Virus record (IMG/VR): IMGVR_UViG_3300021225_000468
Span: 1-64,000 of that record
Origin: a virus
Direction: 5' to 3' (one strand)
Length of the DNA stretch: 64,000 nt
This document shows positions 19,989 to 29,100 of the stretch, piece after piece. Under the pieces are notes generated by a model. That model saw only the letters and a program-made list of their open reading frames with translations, did not search any database and was not told the DNA's origin. Every line of letters starts with the position of its first letter. The first letter of the stretch is position 1. A program made the translations under genes and the position numbers.

Positions 19989-21365
19989 TTAATTTTTATT
20001 TGTCATTTCTTGTCTTTTCAAAAAAGCAGCTTTAGCTCTTTCTTGTCTGTCTTGAACTTTTTGTTCTTCAACACCTAACAAAGTATTTTGTGATTCAGTA
20101 TCAATAATTATCAACTCATTATTAAATCTACAATTTTCAAATACGATTCCATCTTTACCTATTCTTGATTTCAATAATGCAATTGTCGCCAAATTGTGTT
20201 CTTTCTGCTCTAATGTCTTAGCAATTGACACTATCACATGTGCAATCTGAGCCTTTTTAATTGAACCACCCATTTGGTCAGTATTCACAACATCAGAAGA
20301 TATTGAATCTCTACCACCTTGTGTTGCTGTCCAAATTGCAATATCGAATTCATTCGCCATTGCATCAAGTCTCCTCATGATTGAACCTTCACCTTTCCAT
20401 TCATCACCATTATTTGATTTTTCAGGTTGGATACAATCGACATAATCAATAACTAACAAATCAATTTTAAAACCATCTGCAATATTTTTTCTAACTATAG
20501 ATTTAATTTGTGATATTGTTACTTCACTACTTGCTAACTTCAAAAGTTTTAATCTACCTTTTGATTTATTTTTGATTGATTGAACTGTTTCAATAACTTC
20601 TTTCTTATTGTCAGGTTGGTCATCTGATGGTATACCTGTCCAAATAGTATAATGTTTTCTTTTGATATCTCCTAAGTTATCCTCAAAAAATATTTGAAGG
20701 ACATTATAATCTAAGTTATATGCTGTGTTAGATATTTTAGTCAAAACAGTACTTTTACCAACACCAGTTGGTGCCAATACTACTGCTAATTCACCTCTAC
20801 CTAAACCACCTTTTAATAGATTATCTATTCCAACAATACCTGTAGGAATTGGATGACGATAATTTTTTTCTAACGCATCTTCTAAATTATCAAATACATC
20901 TGAAGGTTCATTATCGTCAACACCGACTTGTAGAGCATTAACAATTAGATTTTCAATCTCATCATATTTTTCGAATTCACCCCCTTCAATTATTTTATCA
21001 ACACTTTTTAATACTTTTTTCAAGTTCTGTTGACGGCAAAAGTTAAGTGCTGTCTCTTGAACGTAATCAGTATTATGTTCTGAGTTTTTTAAAATTTCTA
21101 AGGTATCTAAATGAATCGCACAAGATGAATTGTTTCCATTCTCATTTAAAATCTTTTGTGATAATGTAACATAATCAGGAACCCTTTCAAACTTATCATA
21201 AAACTCTTTTATGTTTTCCATGATAAATTTAAAAGATGAATTCTCAAAGAATTTACTTTCAATAATATCTATAATCCTTTCTGCATATTTTTTATCTTCA
21301 ATGATTGTTTTAATCAATTTTTGTTGAAAGTCAAATCCCAAGTATCCAAAGTTCTTTTCTGCCAT
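19989..21365 (-). CDS. gp41: Replicative DnaB-type helicase, T4 gp41-like
   Basis: A 458-aa hexameric replicative helicase (RecA-like DnaB/gp41 family), which unwinds DNA 5'-3' ahead of the polymerase. The N-terminal about 150 residues form the helical collar. Walker A is at about 198-206 (APTGVGKST), Walker B is at about 303-307 (LLVID), and WTATQGGRDS fits the sensor/Q-motif region, followed by GGSIKKAQIAHVIVSI. The length is near T4 gp41 (475 aa). It is co-directional with RNase H, UvsX and gp32-like genes. No separate primase is seen in this window. Confidence 0.9.
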   Translation of the reverse strand: MAEKNFGYLGFDFQQKLIKTIIEDKKYAERIIDIIESKFFENSSFKFIMENIKEFYDKFERVPDYVTLSQKILNENGNNSSCAIHLDTLEILKNSEHNTDYVQETALNFCRQQNLKKVLKSVDKIIEGGEFEKYDEIENLIVNALQVGVDDNEPSDVFDNLEDALEKNYRHPIPTGIVGIDNLLKGGLGRGELAVVLAPTGVGKSTVLTKISNTAYNLDYNVLQIFFEDNLGDIKRKHYTIWTGIPSDDQPDNKKEVIETVQSIKNKSKGRLKLLKLASSEVTISQIKSIVRKNIADGFKIDLLVIDYVDCIQPEKSNNGDEWKGEGSIMRRLDAMANEFDIAIWTATQGGRDSISSDVVNTDQMGGSIKKAQIAHVIVSIAKTLEQKEHNLATIALLKSRIGKDGIVFENCRFNNELIIIDTESQNTLLGVEEQKVQDRQERAKAAFLKRQEMTNKN

Positions 21366-21376
21366 ATGTCTAATTA

Positions 21377-21817
21377 TTAAAGTTCGTATTGTAAATAAGT
21401 TGTCTCCAATTCTGTAGATGACAATATATCTGTCAAGTCTGACAAAATTGTTTTTAACCTATTGCGAATATCCACCGTGTATCTTATTTTCGGATGATAA
21501 TAAAACGCGGGGAATATTCTTTGAATAAATACATTATCATCTAACTTAATTTCTAATAAAAAATATTCTTTTTTGTCATCATTCAATTCTTCCACATTCT
21601 CAGAATTTAAGAAAAAATTTTGATTTTCACATAAATAATCAGAACTTTTTATTTTCAAATCTTCTGAAATTGTGTCACAAATATTTTTCACGTAGTAATG
21701 CAAATCCAAAGATTTACGTGATTTTGGATTATGATTTTTAACATTGAAAAATCTTTGACAAATGATGTTCCCATCCAAACTAAGGAGAAATTCAAATTTT
21801 GTTAATTCTTGTTGCAT
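21377..21817 (-). CDS. Unknown replication-operon protein with internal duplication (146 aa)
   Basis: No family recognised. The protein is two halves of the same fold by sequence: F8-L54 and F86-L132 align without gaps at a constant offset of 78 residues. Shared positions include NIICQRFF/NVFIQRIF, the P-K-x-R motif and the following D-L/D-I helix. It sits between the gp41-like helicase and RNase H-like exonuclease with 11-12 nt gaps, so it is probably co-transcribed and may be a helicase or replisome accessory factor. That position is where a loader or regulator could be, but no gp59-like motif is visible. Confidence 0.65.
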   Translation of the reverse strand: MQQELTKFEFLLSLDGNIICQRFFNVKNHNPKSRKSLDLHYYVKNICDTISEDLKIKSSDYLCENQNFFLNSENVEELNDDKKEYFLLEIKLDDNVFIQRIFPAFYYHPKIRYTVDIRNRLKTILSDLTDILSSTELETTYLQYEL

Positions 21818-21829
21818 AGTTTTTAAATT

Positions 21830-22849
21830 TTAATCGTGTGTTTTTATTTTAATTGGTTTTTTATTTTTTTCTTTACGAGTCAATCTTAAAAAGGGATTTA
21901 TGAAATTTATCCAAGCGTCATCAGTCTTAGGTAAAATGTTAAATATCCCATCTTCTGTCATCATTTTAAGAGTGTTTTTGAATGACCTACCCTCAGGGTC
22001 TAATTTTTCGTATATCAAATTATGGATGTCTTCTTTTGCAACATCTGTTAATATTGGATTATCTAAACTTACTATCCTTTCATTGACATCGAAAAATTCG
22101 TCACCTAAAACACCATCTTTTGTAACCCCTGTGAGTAAATTTTTTAATGTATTATTGTGTTTGTCCTGTTCAAAAAGGGTTGTTGATTTTTCAATTATAC
22201 CCTTGACAGTTAATTCTTCAGTTTTGACTTCAGGAAATAAATTGATGAATTTTTTTATACCTAAACTTTTTATTCCATGTATATTGTCTGAAGAATCACC
22301 ACAAATAATTTTGAGGATTTTTACATTTTGAAGTAAAATCTCTTCATTCTTATAAAGAATTAAATCTCCCTTATTATAAATTTTATTATGTGATGGATTA
22401 AATATTTTAACGTTTGATGATGCTAATTGTGTTAAATCACCATCGGAAGAATATACAATGATATGTTCATTTAAAGATTGTTGTATATAGTATGCAATAC
22501 AATCATCTGTCTCACAATATTCATACTCACCTTGCCTAACATATATTTCTTCTAAATATTGTTTTACACGATTGCGTTGATATTTGTATGATGAAATTTC
22601 ATCTTCAGAACGAAGTCTACTTTTTCTATTTGCTTTATATTGCTGATATATTTTTTTTCTTGAAATAGAAGATTCTTCTCCGTCCCAAAAAACAACAATT
22701 TTATCTAAATGGTAGTTTTCAAATGCTCTCCTAAGAGTATTGAGAAAATGATAGATTCCTCCGATATGTACTCCTTTATAGAAATAATTTTTGACACCAT
22801 AAAAACCAATTGTGAGTAAATTGTCTCCATCTACTAATAATACTGACAT
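21830..22849 (-). CDS. rnh: 5'-3' exonuclease, T4 RNase H/FEN-like
   Basis: A 339-aa PIN/FEN-superfamily nuclease that removes RNA primers and 5' flaps. The acidic metal-binding residues are in place: D7/D9 (LLVDGDN), D56 (VVFWDG), D115/D116 (ETDDCIAY), D136/D138 (YSSDGDL) and D185/D188 in the helix-hairpin region GDSSDNIHGIKSLG. The length is similar to T4 RNase H (305 aa), with a basic C-terminal tail (KNKKPIKIKT). It lies between UvsX and the 146-aa gene in the replication block. Confidence 0.9.
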   Translation of the reverse strand: MSVLLVDGDNLLTIGFYGVKNYFYKGVHIGGIYHFLNTLRRAFENYHLDKIVVFWDGEESSISRKKIYQQYKANRKSRLRSEDEISSYKYQRNRVKQYLEEIYVRQGEYEYCETDDCIAYYIQQSLNEHIIVYSSDGDLTQLASSNVKIFNPSHNKIYNKGDLILYKNEEILLQNVKILKIICGDSSDNIHGIKSLGIKKFINLFPEVKTEELTVKGIIEKSTTLFEQDKHNNTLKNLLTGVTKDGVLGDEFFDVNERIVSLDNPILTDVAKEDIHNLIYEKLDPEGRSFKNTLKMMTEDGIFNILPKTDDAWINFINPFLRLTRKEKNKKPIKIKTHD

Positions 22850-22866
22850 TAATTAAATTATAATGA

Positions 22867-23871
22867 TTAAAAATCACTTTCATCATCGTCATCAATAACA
22901 GTTGTGGATTCTGCAAGAGTAAATTCTCCACCTAATTTCTCATTCCAAAAATTAGAGTATTCCTTCTTGTAATCTTCTAACGCCTCTTTCGTATCAGGAA
23001 TATAACCATTATGTACAACAATAAGCTTGCCGTCTCTATAACCCAATCCATTCACATGATTTTTAAGAATAGAAACTTTAGTTCTAACTGCATATGATAC
23101 TTTTCTACCATTCTTAACAGCATCAATATGATTGATACCTGATTTCTTTTGATTACCAAACAAGAACACTAATGCAGATGCTAACCATATTGCTTCACCT
23201 CCTTTTGCTTTGATTTCAGGTTGTCCATAAGGATTATCAGGAAGTTCAACCCATGGTTGATTAACAATAATCATTGTGACATAATAAGGAGCATCTTTGG
23301 TTGGATAATCCTCTTTTTTGGATTTGGTAATCCTTGCGTGGATACCCATACCTATTTTGTCAGAAAGTGCAGATGCATTATGTTGTTTACCACCTTTACC
23401 TTCAAAAGTCATCTTACAAGGAATAGAACCAATGGAGTCCCAACAGATAAGAATGTTTCTTGGGATTTCACCTTTTTCGTGAGCATCCAAGATTTCATTT
23501 ACAAAATCGGTTGCTTGTTCAATGTAATCAAATGAATCATTAAATATAAAATCTCCAACCCATTCACCATCTGAATTTTTTTCAGCCTGAAACCCAAGTT
23601 CAAGTGCATGTTCCCACTTCCACTTACGTTCAGTAATAATAAGTATTGGTAAATCTCCTTTCCTTTGTGCGTCAACTGCAGACAATATCATTGCAGTTGT
23701 TTTTGATGAGTTGGTATGTCCAAGAAACATATTAATGTTCCCCATAACAGGTCCAGGAAGACCACAGGCATCATTGAATGCTTTGCCACAGTAATAAAAG
23801 TTTTCAGGTTTGTATTTAGTACTACTTGAAAACTTAGATATATAATCGAATGTTTTTTTCTTAATAGCCAT
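22867..23871 (-). CDS. uvsX: UvsX/RecA-like recombinase
   Basis: A 334-aa strand-exchange ATPase for recombination-dependent replication and repair. Walker A is GHTNSSKTT (residues 51-59), a degenerate P-loop of the UvsX type. Walker B is ILICWDSIG with D145. The conserved MIIVNQPW region and KAKGGEAIW fit RecA-fold L1/L2 elements. The C-terminus ends in an acidic tail (VIDDDDESDF), as in T4 UvsX. Length is near T4 UvsX (391 aa) but shorter. It is transcribed after the SSB gene, from which a strong terminator separates it, suggesting abundant SSB mRNA with partial readthrough or a separate promoter. Confidence 0.88.
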   Translation of the reverse strand: MAIKKKTFDYISKFSSSTKYKPENFYYCGKAFNDACGLPGPVMGNINMFLGHTNSSKTTAMILSAVDAQRKGDLPILIITERKWKWEHALELGFQAEKNSDGEWVGDFIFNDSFDYIEQATDFVNEILDAHEKGEIPRNILICWDSIGSIPCKMTFEGKGGKQHNASALSDKIGMGIHARITKSKKEDYPTKDAPYYVTMIIVNQPWVELPDNPYGQPEIKAKGGEAIWLASALVFLFGNQKKSGINHIDAVKNGRKVSYAVRTKVSILKNHVNGLGYRDGKLIVVHNGYIPDTKEALEDYKKEYSNFWNEKLGGEFTLAESTTVIDDDDESDF

Positions 23872-23891
23872 ATGTTATATTATTTTAATAA

Positions 23892-23953
23892 GGAAAAAGG
23901 AACCCCCACCAACAAACGGAAACAAAATTTTGATTTATCAATGGTGGGGGTTC
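23892..23953 (-). terminator. Strong intrinsic terminator after the gp32-like gene
   Basis: An 11-bp GC-rich perfect stem (23900-23910 with 23943-23953, GAACCCCCACC/GGTGGGGGTTC) and a 32-nt A/T loop are followed on the minus strand by a U-rich tract. It is by far the most GC-rich element in the neighbourhood. It lies between gp32-like and uvsX and probably limits readthrough, so SSB can be made in excess. Confidence 0.85.
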
Positions 23954-23969
23954 ACTAAATTGTGTTCAA

Positions 23970-24809
23970 TTAGAACGGAATATCATCATCAACTTCAGAA
24001 TCTACTTGTGGGTCAGATACCACTACTTTGTTTTTTGGAGTCATATCGAACTCCTCAGTTACATTTGAGACCCATTTATTAGTTACTGAATCCCAACGGG
24101 GTTCTTCCCCTTTTGCTATCATTTCAAGATAATCTTCACCCTTTTTTGAGTATACATCTGACCAAACCAAATCATCTTCAATCCATTGCTTTGCAATTTC
24201 AGGATTCTCATGGAGTGGTCCAGGGTCTTCAGGAATAACTGAATTGACTACAGTATATTCCTTCCCATTTCCTGATTTGGCTAAGTTTAAAGAGAGAATC
24301 AAGTCCCTACCCTTATTTACATCAGTGATGTTACCTTTATTTTTGAAGATTGGGAAAATTTTATCAAAAATACCATCACCTTTAGCGTTATGTTTAAACC
24401 TCCAAAATTTTACACCGTCTTGTTCATTGTCTCTATCAATGACTTTTACAATATAAAACTTACGAGAACGATACATTTTTGCGTCCTCCTTACTTTGAGA
24501 ATCACCTTGTAACATGAGACCTTCATAAACCTCATTAAGAGGTGACCTTTTACCTTCTTGTGCGGGGTCATATAATTTAACCCACTTACCACCTACCTGT
24601 ACTTCATGAAATTTAACTTCCACAAAAGGTGAAGTTCCGTCTGCAGATGGTAAAATTCTAATTCTTTTCTCTTCTCCTTTTGACCCTTTAGGCAAAAGAG
24701 TAGTGAAATACTTTTTCATCCTGTCTTCTTGTGAGACTTTTCCTGAGTTGCCACTTGTGGCTTGTTTGTTTTTTTCGTACTGTGCGATAATCGCGTCTAA
24801 TGTTGACAT
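23970..24809 (-). CDS. gp32: ssDNA-binding protein, gp32-like with bacterial SSB-type tail
   Basis: A 279-aa replication/recombination SSB. The OB-fold core shows RIRILPSADGTSPFVEVKFH and FWRFKHNAKGDGIFDKIFPIF as in gp32 relatives. Unlike T4 gp32, it contains no cysteine, so the zinc site is absent. The acidic C-terminus ends DDDIPF, the same final six residues as the E. coli SSB tail, which in bacteria docks many replication and repair proteins. It is placed at the head of the recombination/replication run and is bounded by terminators on both sides, consistent with high expression as a single gene. Confidence 0.85.
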   Translation of the reverse strand: MSTLDAIIAQYEKNKQATSGNSGKVSQEDRMKKYFTTLLPKGSKGEEKRIRILPSADGTSPFVEVKFHEVQVGGKWVKLYDPAQEGKRSPLNEVYEGLMLQGDSQSKEDAKMYRSRKFYIVKVIDRDNEQDGVKFWRFKHNAKGDGIFDKIFPIFKNKGNITDVNKGRDLILSLNLAKSGNGKEYTVVNSVIPEDPGPLHENPEIAKQWIEDDLVWSDVYSKKGEDYLEMIAKGEEPRWDSVTNKWVSNVTEEFDMTPKNKVVVSDPQVDSEVDDDIPF

Positions 24810-24850
24810 AAAAATTAGTGTTTAAAATTGTTGATATTAAAAATCTAAAT

Positions 24851-24880
24851 AAAAAAGGTCAGAAAAAAAAATTTCTGACC
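24851..24880 (-). terminator. Intrinsic terminator after the Dps-like gene
   Basis: A 9-bp stem GGTCAGAAA/TTTCTGACC (24857-24865 with 24872-24880) is followed on the minus strand by six U. It lies between the end of the Dps/ferritin-like gene and the gp32-like gene, isolating the tail block from the replication block. Confidence 0.8.
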
Positions 24881-24903
24881 CTTAATTTTTGAAAAATATT
24901 CTA

Positions 24904-25287
24904 TTATTCGAAAGTAAGTAAATAAGATAGTTTGTTCAATTCTCCTAACATTTCATCACGAATATTCAATAAATTAGTATCTGTTGAATCAATATTATTT
25001 GACATGTCAATAAATTGTTTTCTCAAAATCTCAATAAACTTCATCAAATCAACACTTTGATAATTCATTAATTCAATTGTTTTTGATTCTTCGTCTAATT
25101 CAAATCTACCGTATCTACCCATACATTGCTCTACAAATGAATCAATTAATCCATCCATAACGTCATAAAAATCACCAAACGCAGTGTGTTGTGCGTGACT
25201 ACCAACTCCTTTTGTTTGCCAATGAAGTATTTTTATTTGTGACTGTAGAGCCAAAAAAAAGTTCACATTAATACTTAAATTCTTCAT
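24904..25287 (-). CDS. Ferritin/Dps-like helical protein (DUF5856-like)
   Basis: A 127-aa all-helical protein with the signature KILHWQTKG ... HTAFGDFYDVMDGLIDSFVE. The His-Trp, downstream His, Asp and Glu spacing resembles Dps/ferritin-like proteins and the DUF5856 family seen in large phages and giant viruses. It is shorter than bacterial Dps (about 160 aa), so the last helix may be missing or rearranged. It overlaps the upstream gene by 20 nt and ends the tail transcription unit just before a terminator. Metal or DNA binding is inferred from the family resemblance only. Confidence 0.65.
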   Translation of the reverse strand: MKNLSINVNFFLALQSQIKILHWQTKGVGSHAQHTAFGDFYDVMDGLIDSFVEQCMGRYGRFELDEESKTIELMNYQSVDLMKFIEILRKQFIDMSNNIDSTDTNLLNIRDEMLGELNKLSYLLTFE

Positions 25288-25918
25288 TTTCCAAGTTTGA
25301 ATTAAAAGTGTCCCTTATACTATCCTTAGAATAGTTTATCACATCATCTTTTGTCAAAACGTACTCATTTTTACCTGTCATTTGCATTTCTCCTTGTTTT
25401 TGTGCAAAAAACTGTTGTGGATTTTGATTAAATGGATACGAATCCAAAGACCTCATGTTTAATTTTTCTTCAGGTGATTTAGGTCTCATTTTTTCAACTT
25501 TAGTCCCTAAATCTTCTATTTTAGCAATAATGTTATCCATACTTGATAACTTTTGTTCCAAATCATCAAGTTTTGTGAAGATGTCATTCATTTTATTTTC
25601 AACACCTGAACTATCTGATTTTTTGTTTTCTAATTCTTTTTTGATACTCTTGGTCATATTAACCAAATCAGTAATATCAATTTCTTCGGTATCCGCCATA
25701 GAATCTTCAGGTGTCCCCATATCCCCCATACCTTCATTTGGTGGTGGTGTATCTGTTGTTGGTGGTAAATCAGATGGTGGAGGAACATCTCCTCCTGGAG
25801 GAGGAGGTAAATCACCACCTGGTGCAGGAGGTAATTCCTGTTCATTCATTAATTTCTTAGCGTAATTGTTAATCTCTTTGTAACGATTAATTTCCTCTAA
25901 TAATTTTTTTTCTAACAT
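25268..25918 (-). CDS. Proline-rich, coiled-coil protein of unknown function (216 aa)
   Basis: The N-terminal helix (LLEEINRYKEINNYAKKLM) is followed at about residues 27-65 by a P/G-rich linker (PPAPGGD, PPPPGGD, PPPSD, PPTTD) and an acidic segment. A likely coiled coil spans about 85-150 (KKELENK ... FTKLDDLEQKLSSMDNII). The C-terminus is polar, with NPQQFFAQKQGEMQM. It looks like a virion scaffold or linker protein rather than an enzyme. It lies downstream of the hub gene and overlaps the Dps-like gene start by 20 nt, implying coupling. Confidence 0.6.
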   Translation of the reverse strand: MLEKKLLEEINRYKEINNYAKKLMNEQELPPAPGGDLPPPPGGDVPPPSDLPPTTDTPPPNEGMGDMGTPEDSMADTEEIDITDLVNMTKSIKKELENKKSDSSGVENKMNDIFTKLDDLEQKLSSMDNIIAKIEDLGTKVEKMRPKSPEEKLNMRSLDSYPFNQNPQQFFAQKQGEMQMTGKNEYVLTKDDVINYSKDSIRDTFNSNLENEEFKY

Positions 25919-25922
25919 GGCT

Positions 25923-26117
25923 TTAATCTTGTAATAATTGTCTACCGTCTTCGGTTAGATATTTTTTATTTATTCTTTCTACTATTCCATCTTTTTCTCT
26001 TACAACATAACATTCACCCGTGACTAAATCACATTCTTCTTTTTCGTTAGGTTGTAATTTTTTTGTATTAGATTTATTTAAATAATTATCTAAAACATTA
26101 TCAAATTTTTTTAACAT
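25923..26117 (-). CDS. Small acidic/polar protein (64 aa)
   Basis: I chose the ATG at 26117 (MLKKFDNVLDNYLNK). An in-frame start at 26180 would add a hydrophobic leader overlapping the hub gene and would sit before the TATTTATA element. The body reads ECDLVTGECYVVREKDG, with two close cysteines, then VERINKKYLTEDGRQLL. No family recognised. It lies immediately 3' of the giant hub gene. It is probably the first gene of the unit running into the proline-rich and Dps-like genes. Confidence 0.6.
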   Translation of the reverse strand: MLKKFDNVLDNYLNKSNTKKLQPNEKEECDLVTGECYVVREKDGIVERINKKYLTEDGRQLLQD

Positions 26118-26130
26118 AATTATGTTTTTA

Positions 26131-26138
26131 TATAAATA
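26131..26138 (-). promoter_or_regulatory. TATTTATA element upstream of the 64-aa gene
   Basis: Sense-strand CTATATTTATATAAAAAC, 21 nt before the ATG at 26117, directly after the hub gene stop. It supports the shorter start for the 64-aa protein. Promoter role inferred from recurrence. Confidence 0.4.
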
Positions 26139-26157
26139 TAGAGAAATTATGAAATTT

Positions 26158-29100
26158 TTATTCCATATTAAAATATACAATACTTCCTTCCTCTAAACCT
26201 AATTTTTTCATTAATGCTTTTGACATACCAATACCGTAATTTTCTATATCAGGTCCAATGTCTATTGGTCCTGACACAACACTATTAGTTACTTGATATT
26301 TTACTTCTACTTCCTGTTTTGTTTTTGGATTAATAAAAATAGTTTTACCGTTTTTGTATTTATTAAACACATCATTAAATAATTGTATTTTCTCTATGTA
26401 TATTGAATAAAATAAACAATTTTCATTATCTGATAAATTTTTAACATCTTTCCACAATACTTTAGAACCATTTATTCTTGTTGCTATTTCCATTTCTCTG
26501 TCATCACCATTACTAAATGTATTTTTTTCTCCTCCCATAATAACAACTCTTGCTCTTAACCATTTTGTTTGTGTTCTATTTTGTGATGAATATTTCATTA
26601 ATTGTATGTTCGCGTTTTCACCATTATATGGTACACCAAATTCAGTATATCCCGCTTCATTAACTATGTTTTTATAGAAATCTTCTTCAGGTATTATTAC
26701 ACCAGGTTTAGTTGTATATGTGTTACCTTTATATGTGAACGAATAACCATTATCCAATATATTTCTATCAGTTTTAATTTTATTAATTGCTCTATCTTTA
26801 ATCTTATCAAATAAGATTCTATATGATGATGTAAACGAATCTAATGGGTCAGGTAATGATTTATAAGGTATTCTTGTACCCTTAAATGATGTTGTAAAAT
26901 TATTTGCTTTGATACTATGTGTCACTTCAGTTATCCAATAAGAACCTTTGAACATAGGTATATTTTTGAGATAAAAGAACATAGTCGGTTGTATCATTGC
27001 ATTACCGAAACAAGTAACATCACATGTATATGATGCTTGTCTATAGTAATCAAACAAACCAACATCAATATTATATGCACCCGCACCACTTTCAGTTCTT
27101 GCGATGTTTTCCATTACAACAAAAGATTCGGATGTGTTTTTCAAAGAAGATTGGTCAAGTTGAATTCCTTTAAATATAGATTGGTTTTGGTCACCAAAAC
27201 TAACTTCAAATGCAACTGCTCTATTTGATTTAGATAAATCTAATTGTTCAAAAGATTTTAGTGATGTAATTAATATTGGATTATTATTTGTTTGATAAAT
27301 AGGAAATGAATCATCCGCAAATTTATATTTCTTACTTTGAACGTCAATATGTTTAGATGATTGTCCAACATATTGAATTATAATTTTAGGTGTTGACTCT
27401 TGATAATCTACCTCTAAAAATGTACCAAATATATTACTTGCAACATTTTTAGATGGTGTAATTCTATTTTTAGTTTTTACATTATTTCCATAAAAATTAA
27501 CATATGAAGGTAATGCCCTCATATCTAATCCTGAATTTTGTAAAAGAACAGAAATTACACCATATAAATTTATTTTAGAATTTTTAGTATCCCCTAAAGG
27601 TATTAATTTATCAATGTTAAGATACAATTTATCTCCAATATCTTTATTTGCTTTATCCAAAAATAAAAATTCTTCTAATAATAATCTTTGTCCAATAGAA
27701 TTACCACCAATCCATTTATCATTAAATGATTTAAAATAATTATACAATTCTATTTTGGGGTCCTTATTATTATATCCTGATGATATTTGATTTAATGTAA
27801 CAGTTTTAATTTTTTGATTTAACTTTCCAAAGTTTGAAATTAAATAATCTAAAAATAATTGTCTCCTATTTTCAAAACTTGGAATATCATTGATTGTTGC
27901 CTTTCTTAATATATTGACATCAAGATAATTCTTAAATGTTGAAGATATCGCGGCACCCCCATTTTTTCTATACCCTGCGTATATTAGTATTATTGGTCTT
28001 AATTCTATAATATTATCTTCTTTCAATTCAATATTATTTATTTGGAAAAATTCCCTATAATATCCATCAATATCTTCACCAAGATAAAGATTTATCAATT
28101 TTAAATTGTTGACAGTTAATTGAGAAGAATTATAAAAATTATAAGACAAAGTATTACCCGTACTAACATCCGTGAATCCATATAATATATGTGTATCAAG
28201 TTCTTTTGGATTACCTAAAGTAATTTTAACTAAATTAGTAGTTGATAATATGTTTTTTGTTATATCTTGTAAGTTTGTTTTTTGTTTTTGTTTTAATTCT
28301 AAAATAATGTTTTCAACGTCATTAGATGTTATTAATGATTTATTTACAGTAACAATATCTCTTAATATGTCTTGAAATTTCGTATACTTAACATTCGGAA
28401 ATTTATAATCGATTGAATTGTCATTCACTCTTTCAGATGCAAATTGTAAAAATATCTCTTCAAACTCTTCTAATATTTTTGGACTAAATGTTCCAAATAA
28501 ATCAATTATCTTTCGATAATTTGTGTCAAAAGAATATATGTTATCAGAGTTAGTTTGTCCAGTAACATATGTTCTATGATATTGATTATATAGGGGAAAA
28601 TTTAACCCATCATAATTATCATTCAGATATTCATCTGCCCATACTATTCTAAAGTTCTTTTGAGTTCCACTATCAAATGTTTCTGAATTTGTAATCAATT
28701 CCCCTGTTGTAGTATTGTCACTAGCGTTAATATTTTCATTTCCTCCATCACATGGCAATAAAGTATATTTTTTTTCATCAGGTTTGTATTTTGAGTTATC
28801 TACAATAGATGTCCAAAAATTTAATAAATTACTCTCAGTCCTTTTCCTCATCAGTATTTTTTTATTTGTAACATTTTGAGAAAAAGATGTGTTACCTGAT
28901 AACACGTCATAGTGATTGTAATCATTTACAATTTGATGAAAAATTGCATCATAAAATGGATGTACACCAACATCAACTTGACCACTATATGTTATTGTAT
29001 CAGAATTTGCGGTAAACGCAGTGAAATTAGGTGACGTTTGGTTATTATTAAAAAATATCGACCCATTGATTGGTCTTGTTTTATTATTAGGGTCTAACAT

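Noticed and set aside
26117-26180. Upstream in-frame start at 26180 for the 64-aa gene
   Set aside because: It would add a hydrophobic leader overlapping the hub gene stop and would lie upstream of the TATTTATA element.
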